64,000 bases of DNA from Pilatotrama ljubarskyi. Lineage: Eukaryota > Basidiomycota > Agaricomycetes > Polyporales > Polyporaceae. Under the pieces are notes generated by a model that saw nothing but the letters and a program-made list of their open reading frames with translations, was not told where the DNA came from and ran no database searches. Positions 34,866-46,870 of this stretch are shown in pieces. The stretch is taken from contig MU277671.1 in NCBI GenBank assembly GCA_022385805.1, positions 194,808 through 258,807 on the forward strand, written 5' to 3'. The translations under genes were made by a program, and so were the position numbers. How positions within the stretch are numbered: the first letter of the stretch is position 1; every line of letters begins with the position of its first letter.

Positions 34866-35909
34866 CTACCGAGGGAGTCTTGCAAGAGCTTGGCGACGTT
34901 TCAACAGTAACCGTATGAACATGACGGTGGTAAACGCGGACAGAGAGTACCTGCAGGGGCTTCAGCGCACACGACAGGGCAGTCTTGGCGCGATCCACCC
35001 ACCAAGTAACGATATATGAAACATGCGAGTTTCTCACATCGACTGTGGGTGATCGGCCTACGGGCAAAGCGTGAGAAATGCGCCAGGACGCATCCCCCGA
35101 ATGCCCCTCTAGCGCATGGTCAGAGAGTGTCTTGCAGAGCGTCCAGCTTCGACGTACCGAAGACTTCCTCGACGAAGACGGGCTGTACACCTGCCGCTTC
35201 GCCCCCTGCGTATTGGGCCATAGCGTCCACATCTGCCCAGTACCACTCCCCCTTTTCTGGGTGGTTTTCAGGGGTGAACTTGTTTCGCGCCTGCGCCGTG
35301 CGGAGCATGCCGAGGATCTCGACTTCTCCTTGTTCCTTGTCCTGGACCTGCCTGGCTGCATGCACGAGCTCCTTGGTCACGAAGCCACGGTCGACGAGAA
35401 CGGTTGATCCATCAGAGCGGATAAGAGGTACTACGAGGTGGTAGCCGATGGTGCCATCTCGTACTCGAGGGCCCAGGAGGATCGCATGGGAGTTGTCCCA
35501 TCGGCCTTTAAGTACAACTTTGCGGTAGACAAAATCCGGTAATGCTGCTAGACTATGATGAAGAAGGTGAGGCTGAGTTTGGAACCATCAAGCGCAATGC
35601 AGGGACCTACTTGACTTGAGGAGGTAGAGGAATCGGCTCACGCTCGAGCTTCTCCTCCAGGTCGTCTATGAGAGCGACCTTCCACTTAAGCCGTTGCACT
35701 TGCCATGTTCCCAAGGCAAAGGTAAAGATTGGTATTATTCCGACCAGAACCATGGTGGGGGTAATCAGCGGTTCCCGTTTCGCCCTATATGTCTGCGAGG
35801 GAGCCTCGGTCGAGAGCATGCGCTTGGAAGAGCGCGTCGTGTTTGGCCGCACAGTCGGAGCGGCACCAGCCCATGGTCGCCTGAAAGCAGAAGCTAAGGA
35901 GCGAAACAT
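34866..35909 (-). CDS. SHY1: SURF1/Shy1 cytochrome c oxidase assembly factor
   Basis: Four exons: 35909-35611, 35552-35158, 35108-35003 and 34950-34866 (introns 49-58 bases), 294 residues. Shy1 is a mitochondrial inner-membrane protein that helps heme a insertion and early assembly of Cox1. Marks: an Arg/Ser-rich presequence (MFRSLASAFRRPWAG), a first membrane segment VLVGIIPIFTFALGTWQVQR with the conserved GTWQ-x-R, KVVLKGRWDNSHAILLGPR, VLVDRGFV, ENHPEKGEWYWADVDAMA, and a second membrane segment YSLSAFTTVMFIRLLLKRR near the C-terminus. Length and two-helix topology match the family. It shares a divergent upstream region with SLA2. Confidence 0.95.
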
Positions 35910-36221
35910 GTCCAGATAATGACAAGCAGAGTGTTGCCGTGCCCTAGGGAGGATGTCGAACAGACGGATCGACCGGTCCTTGCATATGTATGGTGGCGGG
36001 AGACTCCGCAGAGGCGCGTACGACGCGTCGGGCGCCTGTCCGGGGTGCTGTGAGGTACTACTACGTGCGCAGCCGAGGCCACTGCAGCTCTCTTACTTAC
36101 TCTCTCCCTCAGCTGGACTATACCCCTTTTTTCGTTCACGAGTCCCTGGTGTGAACGCCAGTCATGTGTGTATCTGAATACGCTTCGCTTGGGCTACGCT
36201 GAACGCAGCTCGTCACCCCAG

Positions 36222-39200
36222 GTACTCCGGCTCCCGCGGACGTGGAGGCGACTTCAATATTGACGGCGATGAGGTCCACTACCCGACAAGACCCGTGGAT
36301 AAGGACAAGGCCGAGGCCGAACTTGTCGTTAACATTAAGAAGGCAACATCTCCTGAGGAGACGGCCCCGAAGCAGAAACATGTTCGAAGTGCGTGCGCAG
36401 ATGTCCACGGAATGCGCTTGGACTAATCTCGGGACACTCCAGAGTGCATCGTGTACACTTGGGACTACCACTCCTCAATATCGTTCTGGACTGGGCTCAG
36501 AGTACAGCCAATCCTATCGGATGAGGTGCAGACGTTCAAGGCGCTCATTACTGTACACAAAGTACTGCAAGAGGGTCACCCCGTGGTATGTAAGCTCTCC
36601 TCCACGCCGGTGTCCATGCTAAGCCCCGACCTTAAGACAATCAAAGAGGCCCATGGGCAAACTGGATGGTTAGAGACTTGTGCGCGTACCGTTGGACACG
36701 AGTCAGCGCGCGGTGAGTAATCTATTGCAGGCTCACCCTGATATGCAGCGTTCAACTCCTCTCTAGGCTATGGGCCCTTGATCAGGACATACGTGCAATT
36801 CCTACTTGCCAAATTGCGGTTCCACAGGCTGCGCCCAGAGTTCAATGGCCTTTTCGAATACGAGGAGTATATCACTCTCAAGGGCATTGACGACCCGAAT
36901 GAAGGGTGAGTAGCAATTGTTCTGGCGGACGTTATCACCCATACACGTACCACAGTTACGAGACGATCTCCGACCTCATGGCCCTACAAGATCAGATCGA
37001 CTCCTTCCAAAGGATGATCTTCGCCCACTTCCGCCATTCTGCGAGCAACGAATGTCGAATTTCCGCCCTCGTCCCTCTCGTGAAGGAGAGCTGGGGTATC
37101 TATCGGTTTATCACCAGCATGCTTCGCGCTATGCACAGACGTAAGCCCGCCCGCTGTCATGAAATGCGAATGGCAAGTTTACGGGGCCATAGGAACCAAT
37201 GATACTGACGCTTTGGAGCCCCTCCGACAACGGTACAGCCAACAGCACTATGCCCTTCGCAAGTTCTACTACGAATGTTCCAACCTGAAGTACCTCACCG
37301 GTCTCATCAATGTACCGAAATTGGGTGCTGTCAGTCCTCACGGCCTATCTTTGTGACCTTGGGGCTTACGATGCATTGCGTCCAGGAACCTCCGAACCTC
37401 TTGGACAACGGAACAGCACCTGACTTGCCCGCTCGTCCAACAACTACCACCGTCAAGACGCCACCACCTGCGACGCCTCAGCCATCCGCGGCCGAAGTGA
37501 ACGAGCAAGCGCGTCTGCTGAAGCAATACGAGGACCAGCAAGCTGCTCTCGTTGCCGCTCGGGAGGAGGAGGAACGACGCCGGAGGGAAATGGAGGAACA
37601 ACAGCGCCGTGAATTCGAGCAGCGGCAAGCGGAGCAGGCTGAGAGGGAGCGGCTCGCTCAGGAGCAGCTGATCCAGCAACAAATGCAGCAGCAGATGATG
37701 CAGTATAGCAACCAGGCGGCGCAACAAGTACACGATCTCGAGCGTGAGCTCCTTGCTATGCGGGGTCAGTACGAGCGCGATCAGCTCATGCTGGAGCAGT
37801 ACGACCGGGTATGTACTTACATTATCCACCGCCAAACTCATCTCCTTATATCACGGGATGCAGAGAGTCAAAGCCCTGGAGAGCGAGCTCAGTAGCGTCA
37901 CCACGAACGTCAACTCGCAGATGATGTCCAAGGATGAGCTCATTAGGCAGCTGCAGGAGCAAGTCGCAATGTGGCAGAAGAAGTACGAGGCACTGGCAAA
38001 GCTCTACAGCCAGCTGCGCACGGAGCATTTAGAGATGCTATCAAAGTACAAGCAGATGCAGCTCAAGGCGAACTCGGCTCAGGAGGCCATCGACAAGATG
38101 GAGCGAATGGAGCGCGATCTGAAGGCGAAGAATCTCGAGCTGGCAGATATGATCCGCGAGCGTGATCGCGCCCGCTTCGACCTCGACCGTCAGAAGGCTG
38201 CGCACAAGGACGAGATCGACAGGCTTCGCCGTGAAATCAGCTTTGCCAACGAGCGCGCCGAGGATGCTACGCGTTCGAAGAGCTCTGAGGTGTCGAGCGT
38301 GCTGTCAAAGTACAATCGTCAACTCACGGAGCTTGAGGACTCCCTTCGTGTAGGGTTCCTTGTCTGCTCCACTCCAGTGATGTCTACTGACAGTCTATGT
38401 AGGCCAAGCAAATTCAGATCGATGACCTCCTCAGCAAGCTTGACCGTGCCAATGGCGACCTCGAGCGTCTTCGCGAAGAGAAAGACCAGGAGATCGCTAT
38501 TCTCCAGGAGGGTATGGACGCCACTATCCAGCAACTTTCTGAGGCCCAACAGGTATTTTTGGAACGTCAAGCTCTCGAGGATGAATGCTGATCTTCTATC
38601 CTCAGAACCAGGGTCTCAATGAGGAGGCGACCATGGCTCAGATCGATACGCTCATCCTCGACAACAGGAAGAAGCTAAACCAGATCATTGGTGCGCGTCC
38701 ATTGCAGCGGGTCGCAAGCAGATGCTGACGGCGTCTCTCAGATTCGATCCTCAACGCCTGCGTACAGAAGGTCGATGAAGCGATCTATGAGCTGGAGTCG
38801 CCCGCACAGGCCGGCAACCTCAACTCGACGCCTGAGTACACGCTGTCCATGATCGAGAAGGCAGTGAACAACGCTACTGATTTTGCCACCGTCTTCAACC
38901 TCTACCTCGGCGGCGAGCCTGGGGGCGACCATGTGGACGTCATCAAGGGCGCGAACGAGCTCGCACAGTCGCTCTCCGAAGTCCTCATCAACACCAAGGG
39001 CATCACACGATTGGTGGACGACGACGTCTCTGACAAGCTCATCAATGTTGCGAAGCACGTCGGAGACGTCGGCCTGCGGACCTTCCTCAACCTCCAGTCG
39101 TACAAGCTCGATCTCATCCCGCAGCCGACGCAGCGGAAAGAAGTCGCAATGCGGAACAATGGCGAGGTCCGGGCGGCGCTCACCAAACTGTCCGAGGTTG

Positions 39201-39979
39201 TCGACGGTCTCGTGCCGAAGGGTGGCAAGGCAGGCCCCATCGCCAAGGCGAACGGCGACCTGGGTGACCTCGTCGAGCAGGAGATGTTGGGTGCCGCCCA
39301 GGCCATCGAGGCTGCGACGGAGCGTCTGCAGCAGCTCATGCAGCGCCCCCGCGACTCGTCGCGCTTCAGCGCCGTCGACCTCCAGGTGCACGATGCGATC
39401 CTCCAGGCCGCGATGGCCATCACGAGCGCCATCGCGCGACTCATCAAGGCCGCCACGGAGTCGCAGCAGGAGATCGTCGCCCAGGGCAAGGGGTCGAGCA
39501 CGACCCAGCAGTTCTACAAGCGCAACAACCGCTGGACCGAGGGTCTCATCTCCGCCGCGCGCTCCGTCGCCTTCGCCACGAACCTCCTCATCGAGAGCGC
39601 GGACGGCGTGCTCTCGGGCACGCACACGCTCGAGCAGCTCATCGTGGCGTCAAACGAGGTCGCTGCCGCCACGGCGCAGCTCGTCGCCGCGTCGCGCGTC
39701 AAGGCAAACCTAATGTCCAAGACGCAGGAGCGCCTCGAGCTCGCGGCGAAGGCCGTCACGGAGGCGTGCAAGGCGCTCGTGAAGCAGGTCAAGACGATCG
39801 CCGCGAAGCAGGTGCAGGAGGAGGACGTCGACTACAAGAATATGGCCGTGCTCGAGTTCAAGCGGCGGGAGATGGAGCAGCAGGTGGAGATTCTGCGCCT
39901 GGAGAAGGAGCTCAACGCGGCCCGCCACAGGCTCGGAGCGATGCGTCGGGCAGGATATCACACGGACGAGACGGATTGA
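36222..39979 (+). CDS. SLA2: Sla2/HIP1R endocytic adaptor (ANTH, coiled coil, THATCH)
   Basis: Links clathrin-coat phosphoinositides to actin during endocytosis. Exons in phase: 36222-36388, 36443-36585, 36637-36712, 36767-36905, 36956-37140, 37193-37329, 37386-37808, 37864-38349, 38403-38552, 38606-38690 and 38742-39979, at least 1075 residues. The ANTH domain spans about residues 20-300 (KHVRKCIVYTWDYHSS, EVQTFKALITVHKVLQEGHP). A Gln/Glu-rich coiled coil runs from about 370 to 700. The C-terminal 380 residues are the I/LWEQ (THATCH) actin-binding module (NNRWTEGLISAARSVAFA, QLVAASRVKA). The first listed exon starts mid-codon and has no in-frame ATG, so a short first coding exon lies upstream; ATG at 35953 with donor at 35976 gives correct phase but is unproven. 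Confidence 0.95.
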
Positions 39980-40496
39980 GAGGAGGGGCGGAAGGCGGCG
40001 ACGCCTTGGAATACGAGCATTCTTTTTACCGACTGACCTGTACTTTCCACTGCACCGCTTGCTGGTGCGCCTCTACAGTACTGGAGCCTTCATGCAACTC
40101 AGCGGTGTGACCCATGACCCATGATTGCGGAACCGATTGGAACCTGCGTGTTGTGTACAATCCCTCAAGAGCACAAAGTCGTGATGAGACGGAGGACAAC
40201 AAACAGTGCGAGCATTGCAGAGGTGGAAAGCAGAACGTGAACGTGCTCCGACAGGTCGCGGCGAATTAGTATGTGCGAGTAAATGAGAACGGAGCATTGA
40301 GGGTGAGGAGGATGTGCAGGTAAGCGTATGGGGAGGGAAAAAAGCACGCAAAAAAGCGTTGCGGGTGTATCATAGCAATAAAGAGGTATAGATACGAACG
40401 AAGGGAAGTGTAAGGCAGAAAGGAGAGGAGGGGAGTGTGTGGGATGAGATGCAGCAGTATCACTAGCACTAACACCAACCAGCACGGGCGACGCTA
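39980..40496. other. Convergent 3' region
   Basis: 517 bases between the SLA2 stop and the stop of the Ser/Pro-rich gene. It is AT-richer than the flanks and should hold both terminators/poly(A) sites. No gene is seen. Confidence 0.5.
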
Positions 40497-43400
40497 TTAT
40501 ACATAATACGCGCTGTGCGAGCTCCGCACGGTGTCGAACGAGTCCTTCCGGTCCATATCCAGGAAGCTGCTCTCCATCGCCGGCGACTCGGGCGACGGCG
40601 GCGGCGCGTCCTCGCCCGACCCGGACCCGGACCCGGAGCCCGCCCCGTCGTTCTCCGCGCTGCCGTCGTCCTCGTCCGAGATGTTCAGGAACGACGGCTT
40701 CTTCATGAGCGAGCGCCGCTGGAGCACCTTCTGCCTGTCGAACGCGCTCGGCGGGCGCGACGTCATGTCCGACACTCCCGTGTCGTTCGACTGCTGGCGG
40801 CGCGGTCGGGGGCGCATGGGCGGCGGTGAGAGCGGGTTGATCGGCACGACGCTCATGCGCTTGTTGACGGACTCGATCTCCTGCAGATCGTGGCGCGACG
40901 GACGGCGTCTTGGAGGTGGCGGGAGGCTCGTCGACGGCATCTCGGGAGAATGCGTGGACGCGCCAAACGTGGCGCTGGGCGATGTCGGCGGGGTGAGGCT
41001 CGCCTGTGCAGTCGAAGGCCGTACAGAGATGGGCGGAGGCTTGTTCATACTCCGCGCGAGCACAGACGCACTTCTCGCGGGCCCGCGCATGCCCTCGACG
41101 AGCGACAATTTCCGCGGGGGCGGGGAAGTCGCAGACAGAGCGGGGCGTGCGGAGGGGTGACCCTGCCGACCGGAAGCAGCAGACTTCGCGGAGAGAACAG
41201 AAGCACCGCGGGACACACGGCTCCCGCTCCCATTCATCTCCCCCGCTCCTCCCCCGCTCCCGAACGCGAGCGTGCCTGTGGACGCATGCGACAGCACTGA
41301 CGCGGAGCGCGCGCGCTGCACGTCCTGCCTAGCGTTCGCACCGCTTCGATTCGGGCTCTGGCTCTGGCTCTGGCTGTGGTTCTGGCTTGCATTCTGGTTC
41401 TTCCCCGCGCGGAACGCGAGCCCAAAATCTCCCGGCTGGAGATCAAGCTTCGGCCTGCGCTCTTGCTCAGGCTCCGGCTCCGGTCGCGCAGCCGCCGCCG
41501 CCTCCTCGTCTGCGAGCTTCTCCGCGAGCTTCAGCTGCTCCGCGGGCGACATTATATACTGCGGCACATATTCCGACTGCGACGTCCGCTTGCTCTCCGC
41601 CCCGCCCCCTCCACCGTGTCCTGAGCTACCGGCGTCGTCCCATAACGACTGTGGCGAGATGCACGCGTTGCGCGTCATGAGCGACAGCGGCCCCCCTGCG
41701 GTGCCGAACGAGAGCGTTATGTGGTCCGCCGCGGCGGAGCTTGTACCGGGGCGCGAGTCCGACTCGAGGCTGAACACTGACCGCCCGTCGTCCTCTGCGG
41801 ACGCGGACGGGCTCGTCGGGCCGTGCGAGGACGTGCTCCGGCGCGCGCTCGACCCCGAGAAGAGGCGCTTCCGCGGACTCGTGACGCTGCTCCGGCGGGG
41901 CTCGACGACGGGCGACGACGGCGCGGGGAGCGTCTCGGAGCTCGCGGACGGGTGCGCAGACGAGCCACCCCCATACCGGAGCCCAGGAAGCGGCGGCAGT
42001 GGAACGCGCGCGGCGTGGAAGGAGCGCTGTTTGCGCGCCGCCTTCCCCGACGCATGGCTGTGGGTGGAGGCGTCGTCGTGCGAGAGCGAGGACGCGATGC
42101 TCGTCGAGGAGTGGCGCTGGGACGACGAAAGCGTCTGCTGCGAGGACATCTTGCGGAGAAACTTGCCCGCGCGGCTCGCCGCGAGGTCGCCGCCGTGTAT
42201 GAACGCGGGCACGGGCGGGAACTTGCTGAGCGGGGAGAGCGGCGAGGGCAGGCCTGCGTCCGTGTCCGCGTCCGCGACGGGGCTGAGACCGCCGTCGATG
42301 ACAAATGTGTCGCGATGCCCGCGCTGCTTGCCCTTCGCATCTGCGGGATCGCGCGCCTCGAACGGCCCAAGGTCGTACGCGTCGCTCATGAGCATTGAGA
42401 TCGCGTCACCGTTGTTCATCCCGTGGAAGCCGTCCACGCTCGGTGCGAAGCTGAGGCTGAGCGAGGAGCTGGAGGACGTGCGGAACTCGAGCGGTGACAG
42501 ATCGTGCTCGTGATACGGCGACCGCGGAACGGGCGGGGGTGGAGGGAGCCCGCTCGGGGGCGCCCCGCTGATCGGGGGCAGCTTCAATCGCGAGGCCGAT
42601 GCTTTGCGGACGAGAACCAGCGGCCGTGTCGAGGCAGGAGAGACGGGTGAATCTATGCTGGGGGTGGCGGAGGAGGTGCGCGAGCGGGTGAAAGTCACGG
42701 GGGACGGGGACGGCGGGTTGGAGGATGACGGGGAGGAAGACGACGCGGACGCTTTTCGACGCACTTGCAGCGGCTGTATCGGGCTGAGGACGATGTGCGG
42801 AGACCGGGCAGCGACGCGAGGGACGTCCGGGTTAATATCTCGACTGTCTGCAGCGCTCGTTGTCATCCCTCTCGGTCTGGTCAGCGTAGGACTAGACCGC
42901 TTACGCGGCAGCGTAGAGCTCCCGCCGCCCGGAGGCTCGCTCAATCTACTTCGTAAGCCCTCTGGTGTCACAGTAGAATTGGACGAATTTGAGCCCGAGG
43001 GGGTCTTCATGCGTCGCGTCCGCTGCGTCTGCGAGCCGGAAGTAGAAGGACCGCTGTACTGGTACGCGTCGTTCGGCTGCGTGAGGTCATACGCGGATCT
43101 GCTGTGGGAGTGTCAGAAGAATCGCTCTGTCCGGGTTCCGAGATAGCGACTCACCTGGCCGGGGGCGACCGTCTGGAGGAGCTCGCAGAAAGCGGGGAAA
43201 GCGCATTGCCTTCCGAGGAGTTGCCGTGGGAGTTGGAGGAGGACGAACCGTAGGATCGCCTGCTCTGGGGGAGGTCGCCCTTCTTGTGGTGGTGGGGGTC
43301 GAGGACGGAGGAGTCTGAGTACACGGATAGCCTGTTGGGGTCCTGGGGGAGGTGTTGTACAACAATGCCGCCGGCCGCGAAGGGGTCGATCTCCGAGAAG

Positions 43401-43909
43401 GTCATGACGGACGTTTGATAGGACATGCGGTCGCGGGGGTGGTCTGATGGCGTGCGGGGCTCGGAGACGGTGTGGGGGTCTGATGCGGCATCGTAGTCGT
43501 ACTCGGAGGAGCGGACGGTAGAGGAAACGGATTTCGCAGGAGGACGGTTTGAGTAGAAGGGGTTGCGGTCTGCGGTGGAGGGGGTGCTGTTACCTGTGCC
43601 GGGGCGGGAGTGGGATGCTGCGCTGTAGGGGACGGCGGAGGCTACGGGGGAGGGGGGATCTTGGATGGTGAGTGCGGGGACCTTTTTGGACCTCAGGCCT
43701 ATGGCGGAGGCAAGGGTATTGAACTTGAGGCTCGCGATGCCATCCTTGGGCTTTGTGGAGGAAGAGCTTGCTGCTTGGGAAGGTGGGTGCTTCTCGTTGT
43801 TGTCGTCTGCGAGGGAGGAGAAGGAGCGGTTTGGGCGGAGCTGTTCCTTGGAGGGCTTTGAGCGGGACCACCAGGGGCGTGCGGCGGGGGGGGAGAGGGC
43901 GGGGAACAT
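40497..43909 (-). CDS. Large Ser/Pro-rich fungal protein, function unknown
   Basis: Two exons, 43909-43155 and 43101-40497 (intron 53 bases, phase kept), 1119 residues. The start MFPALSPPAARPWW is preceded by CT-rich DNA. The protein is almost wholly low complexity: Ser, Pro, Ala and Gly runs, PPPPP, and basic RK-rich patches. A few short blocks look more constrained: DAISMLMSDAYDLGPFEA, GKFLRKMSSQQTLSSSQRHS, DHITLSFGTAGGPLSLMTR, YIMSPAEQLKLAEKLADEEA. Such blocks in disordered proteins are often docking or phosphorylation sites; a signalling or polarity scaffold is possible but inferred. GC content of this gene is clearly above the window average, and long antisense frames across it are artefacts of that bias. 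Confidence 0.75.
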
Positions 43910-44933
43910 GGGGAATGGGAGAGGGAGAAGGAAAGGAGTGTGGTCTCCGAGGGCTAGTGATTTGGTGGACAGCTGGAGGTTGGGATCACTGATGGGAGGG
44001 CGAGGCACAGGCAGCGCAGGACAAGACTGCGACTCGTGCTGCTGCTGTGTGGACGACGCAGACCAGAAACCTCTGCGCGCAGTCAGCGCATGAGAGCAGA
44101 GGACGACGGAAGAGGCCGTGGCAGAGGCAGACAGACCGACAGCAGAGCAGAGCAGAGGAGGAGGAGGCGCGGTCGGCAAGCACTCGTACGCAGCGCGGAT
44201 GTCGACCAGTCCGTACTCGCACAGGCGCCCACCGTATCAGCACGCTTGTACTGGCCCTTCTCACCACTTTTATGTAAGTAACAGCTCTCTCCTCTCTGAC
44301 ACAATCTGCTCTTCTCGCTCTCTCCGCGCACCAGTCTTTCATTCATTCATTTTCTGCGCCTTCTCTGCACGAGCACCCCCGGGCTATTGTCAAGCAGCGC
44401 GAGCGCAACGCCACGTGCGGAGGCGCGCGAAAAGTCGACTTCGCGAGATGGACGGGCCATCGCGTCCCTTGCGCCAATCTGCGCGTATCATTCCGCGGCG
44501 CTTCCTCCTTTTGCCACCCTCCCCGCACCACCGCCAGTCATGCGTACCTCGCACCTCCTCCTCCGCACCCGACCATCCTGCGGCACCGACAAGCAGCGAC
44601 AAGCCCGTCCTTGCATGAGACCGTTCCCCGCGTGGTCCAAGCACGGCGCGCCAGTCCAGACATATGACCTCCACCGATCCGTATATAGTCGTCCATCCGC
44701 GCACCCCAGCCCTGCAGCCCTCACTTTTCTTCCCCTGTGCCGTCATAGCCCGCGGTTTATCTCCGCCAACTCACACCTCTCGGTCCCGTCGCACGCGCCC
44801 CCGAAGCTTGCTAGAGCGTTGAATGCTCTCTGCTCTTCCCGGAGACGCGTACCTCGGCGTGTCGCCCACGTGTTGACGCTTGTTTCAGGCCTTTAAAAGC
44901 GTCTACTGTATCGGGCGGGTAGCATGGAAGACC
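43910..44933. other. Promoter of the Ser/Pro-rich gene and spacer
   Basis: About 1 kb. On the minus strand the region upstream of 43909 is pyrimidine-rich, as expected for the 5' leader. Overlapping frames on both strands up to 170 codons are Ser/Pro/Arg-rich with no domain. No gene is called. Confidence 0.45.
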
Positions 44934-45433
44934 TCATACATGTACGGCGAGTAACTGTCTGAGGTACACCGAGCATAACTCCTCCAGCGTCCCTGTCCTT
45001 AGCACGAAGTTGAACTCTTCTGTACCTTTGATAGCAGAAGCTCTGAACGCTCCATAGGGGGCCGCCGGATCAACAACAGAACACCGACGACGAAGCTCTC
45101 TCGATACGACGATAGGCCATGCCTCATTCGATGAACAATAGAGTCCGATTTGTGGGCACTCCGATTTGACTCCAACATGAGAAGCCATGAAAGGCGAGCT
45201 GAGGACGACAGCCGTCCAGGCCCGAGGATGCCGTATTTCCACAACTTTCTCATCATACCGTGGGATCGCGGACGCGATGTGAACAGAAGTCCCTCCACGT
45301 CTAGGAACTTCGCTACCTTGCAAGGCGAGCGGCTTACTGCGTTGAGCAGGCTTCCGAGGACCACTGCCCCCACAATCAATACGCCAAAGAAGCGTTGAAG
45401 ATGTTCGTATGTTAGCGGTAGCGCTCCGAGCAC
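44934..45433 (-). CDS. Possible small membrane protein
   Basis: Two overlapping minus-strand frames could be parts of one gene. The upstream part (from 45433) begins MLGALPLTYEHLQRFFGVLI with a hydrophobic segment VLIVGAVVLGSLL. The downstream part, ending at 44934, is ordered-looking (AIPRYDEKVVEIRHPRAW, TAVVLSSPFMASHVG, EEFNFVLRTGTLEELC). A donor GTAGCG after SPCK could start the intron joining them, but I could not fix the acceptor. No family is recognised and it may not be a gene. Confidence 0.3.
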
Positions 45434-45774
45434 TCCAGCCTCCGGTGTACGCGGCGCTACACTATGAACTTAAACCTCGAGGGCGTTCAGTAGCCATCAG
45501 GCCGCAGGCGTCCGCTCGGACCTACGCCCGCTGCGCATCAGAACACACTGATAGAACCGCCGGTCTGTATGCATTGGTGAGTCAGCTCATTCATTATACA
45601 GAGGTCACGGGGATCGCGAGGGGGGTGGGGTGGTTCTGTATCCATATGCATGTGGTCGCGCTCGTGCTTGAATGCAATTCGATTTCGAAGACAGGAAAAC
45701 CTCCCGAGTACTGGGATGCGACATGCCTTCTTTCGCAGGAGCATTGAGGATTGGGTTCCGAGTATCATAGCACT

Positions 45775-46226
45775 GGATGACTTCCCGTAAGGCTTTTCAG
45801 ACGGGCGCTCGTCTGTAAACTGTCCACTCCACCATGATCGAGTCGGCGATTGAAAACAGGATCTAGATTGGATATACCCCATGGCCGGCTTACTCAGCTG
45901 CCCTCAGCGTCTCTCTCCTGCACCAGGATGGTAGTTTTGTGATGGCGCGCGCTGCCCTCCCTGCCTTTCTCGGCCGCCCCACCTTCCGTTTATGCTGTTT
46001 TCAGAATCATTGCAGTTTAGAAGGGGGGGTCGACCCCCCCTTTCAGATTTGGGCGCTTCTGAAGGCCTTCTGAAAACGAGCGCCCGTCGGAGTTTATGGT
46101 CGGACTGTGAATCTCTTCCCCGGATCTCGGTACGCCTGCTTTCTTTGGTAGCCCAACGCGGTTTTCAGAAGAGCGCCCGAGTTTTCAGACAAGCGCCCGT
46201 CTGAAAAGCCTTACGGGAAGTCATCC
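45775..46226. mobile_element. MITE, 452 bp with 41-bp terminal inverted repeats
   Basis: Left end 45775-45815 and right end 46186-46226 are inverted copies matching at 40 of 41 positions (outer bases GGATGACTTCCCGTAAGGCT). The flanks carry a 3-bp ACT direct repeat (45772-45774 and 46227-46229), a likely target-site duplication. Inside, the motif TTTTCAGA/AGCGCCCG and relatives recur several times near the ends, as transposase-binding subterminal repeats do. There is no coding capacity. The near-perfect ends indicate recent insertion or mobilisation. Confidence 0.85.
46021..46042. repeat. Perfect palindrome inside the MITE
   Basis: 22-base perfect palindrome: AA, seven G, TCGA, seven C, TT. 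It sits at about the middle of the element and contains a SalI site. It could extrude as a cruciform with a G7/C7 stem. Confidence 0.9.
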
Positions 46227-46295
46227 ACTCTGACTTGAGTTGCGAGCTCACCCGGGATGTCTACTGTACGTCTTTCGTTGATCGATCCGTTCGAC

Positions 46296-46590
46296 CATAC
46301 TATCCCTACCACGGATATGCAAATCCTGAGGCGCTTAGGCTACAGCTCTAGCACATCTTCACCGTACCACCTGAAACTTCGTGAGCATATTCTATACGGT
46401 CTGACCTTCACTTTTGTGAGTTTTCGTGGTGAACGATGGCGTACAAGCTCGGTCGGGGCACTTCCGGTGAGGGGCATGAAAAGTTCAGGGTACACCGCCG
46501 GACGGTGAACCTGCGGAGGTCAGGTGGGGCTGTGATCGATGGCCCCCAACGGCGCGCCACCTGGAATCCGGCGGCCCAGAAAACACCTGG
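46296..46590 (+). repeat. Inverted repeat arm A around a small gene
   Basis: Three blocks recur in reverse order and orientation in arm B: 46296-46323 with 48589-48616 (28 of 28), 46491-46503 with 48077-48089 (13 of 13), and 46574-46587 with 47969-47982 (14 of 14). Sequence between the blocks is diverged but alignable in places. Arm A is about 300 bases. Confidence 0.75.
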
Positions 46591-46870
46591 ATTCCAATGC
46601 TGTGATGGGTGGCGGCCAACGTTCGAATTCATGGGCAGGAATGCAGATAATATACCCATATATGGTAGGTCCACCAGACATCGTATAAGCAGGGCATGCG
46701 CGCCGGACTGGCTGTCGACTTGCTTGTAAGACACTCCCGGGCAGTTCTTAGTCTCATGGGCCTGTATGGAGGATTACGCAAAATGCGATTGATCTTATAG
46801 TATTTTCAGGCGACAAAACGAACGGGGATGGCGAAAGGAGTGTAAGTAGTCTGCATACTAATGAGGGAAC

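Noticed and set aside
38883..39713. 276-codon plus-strand frame of Ser/Arg repeats, and minus-strand frames over 39 kb
   Set aside because: Off-frame readings of the SLA2 THATCH exon.
41272..42513. 413-codon plus-strand open frame
   Set aside because: It is antisense to the Ser/Pro-rich gene and exists because of that gene's GC and codon bias; no domain, many Cys/Trp in low-complexity runs.
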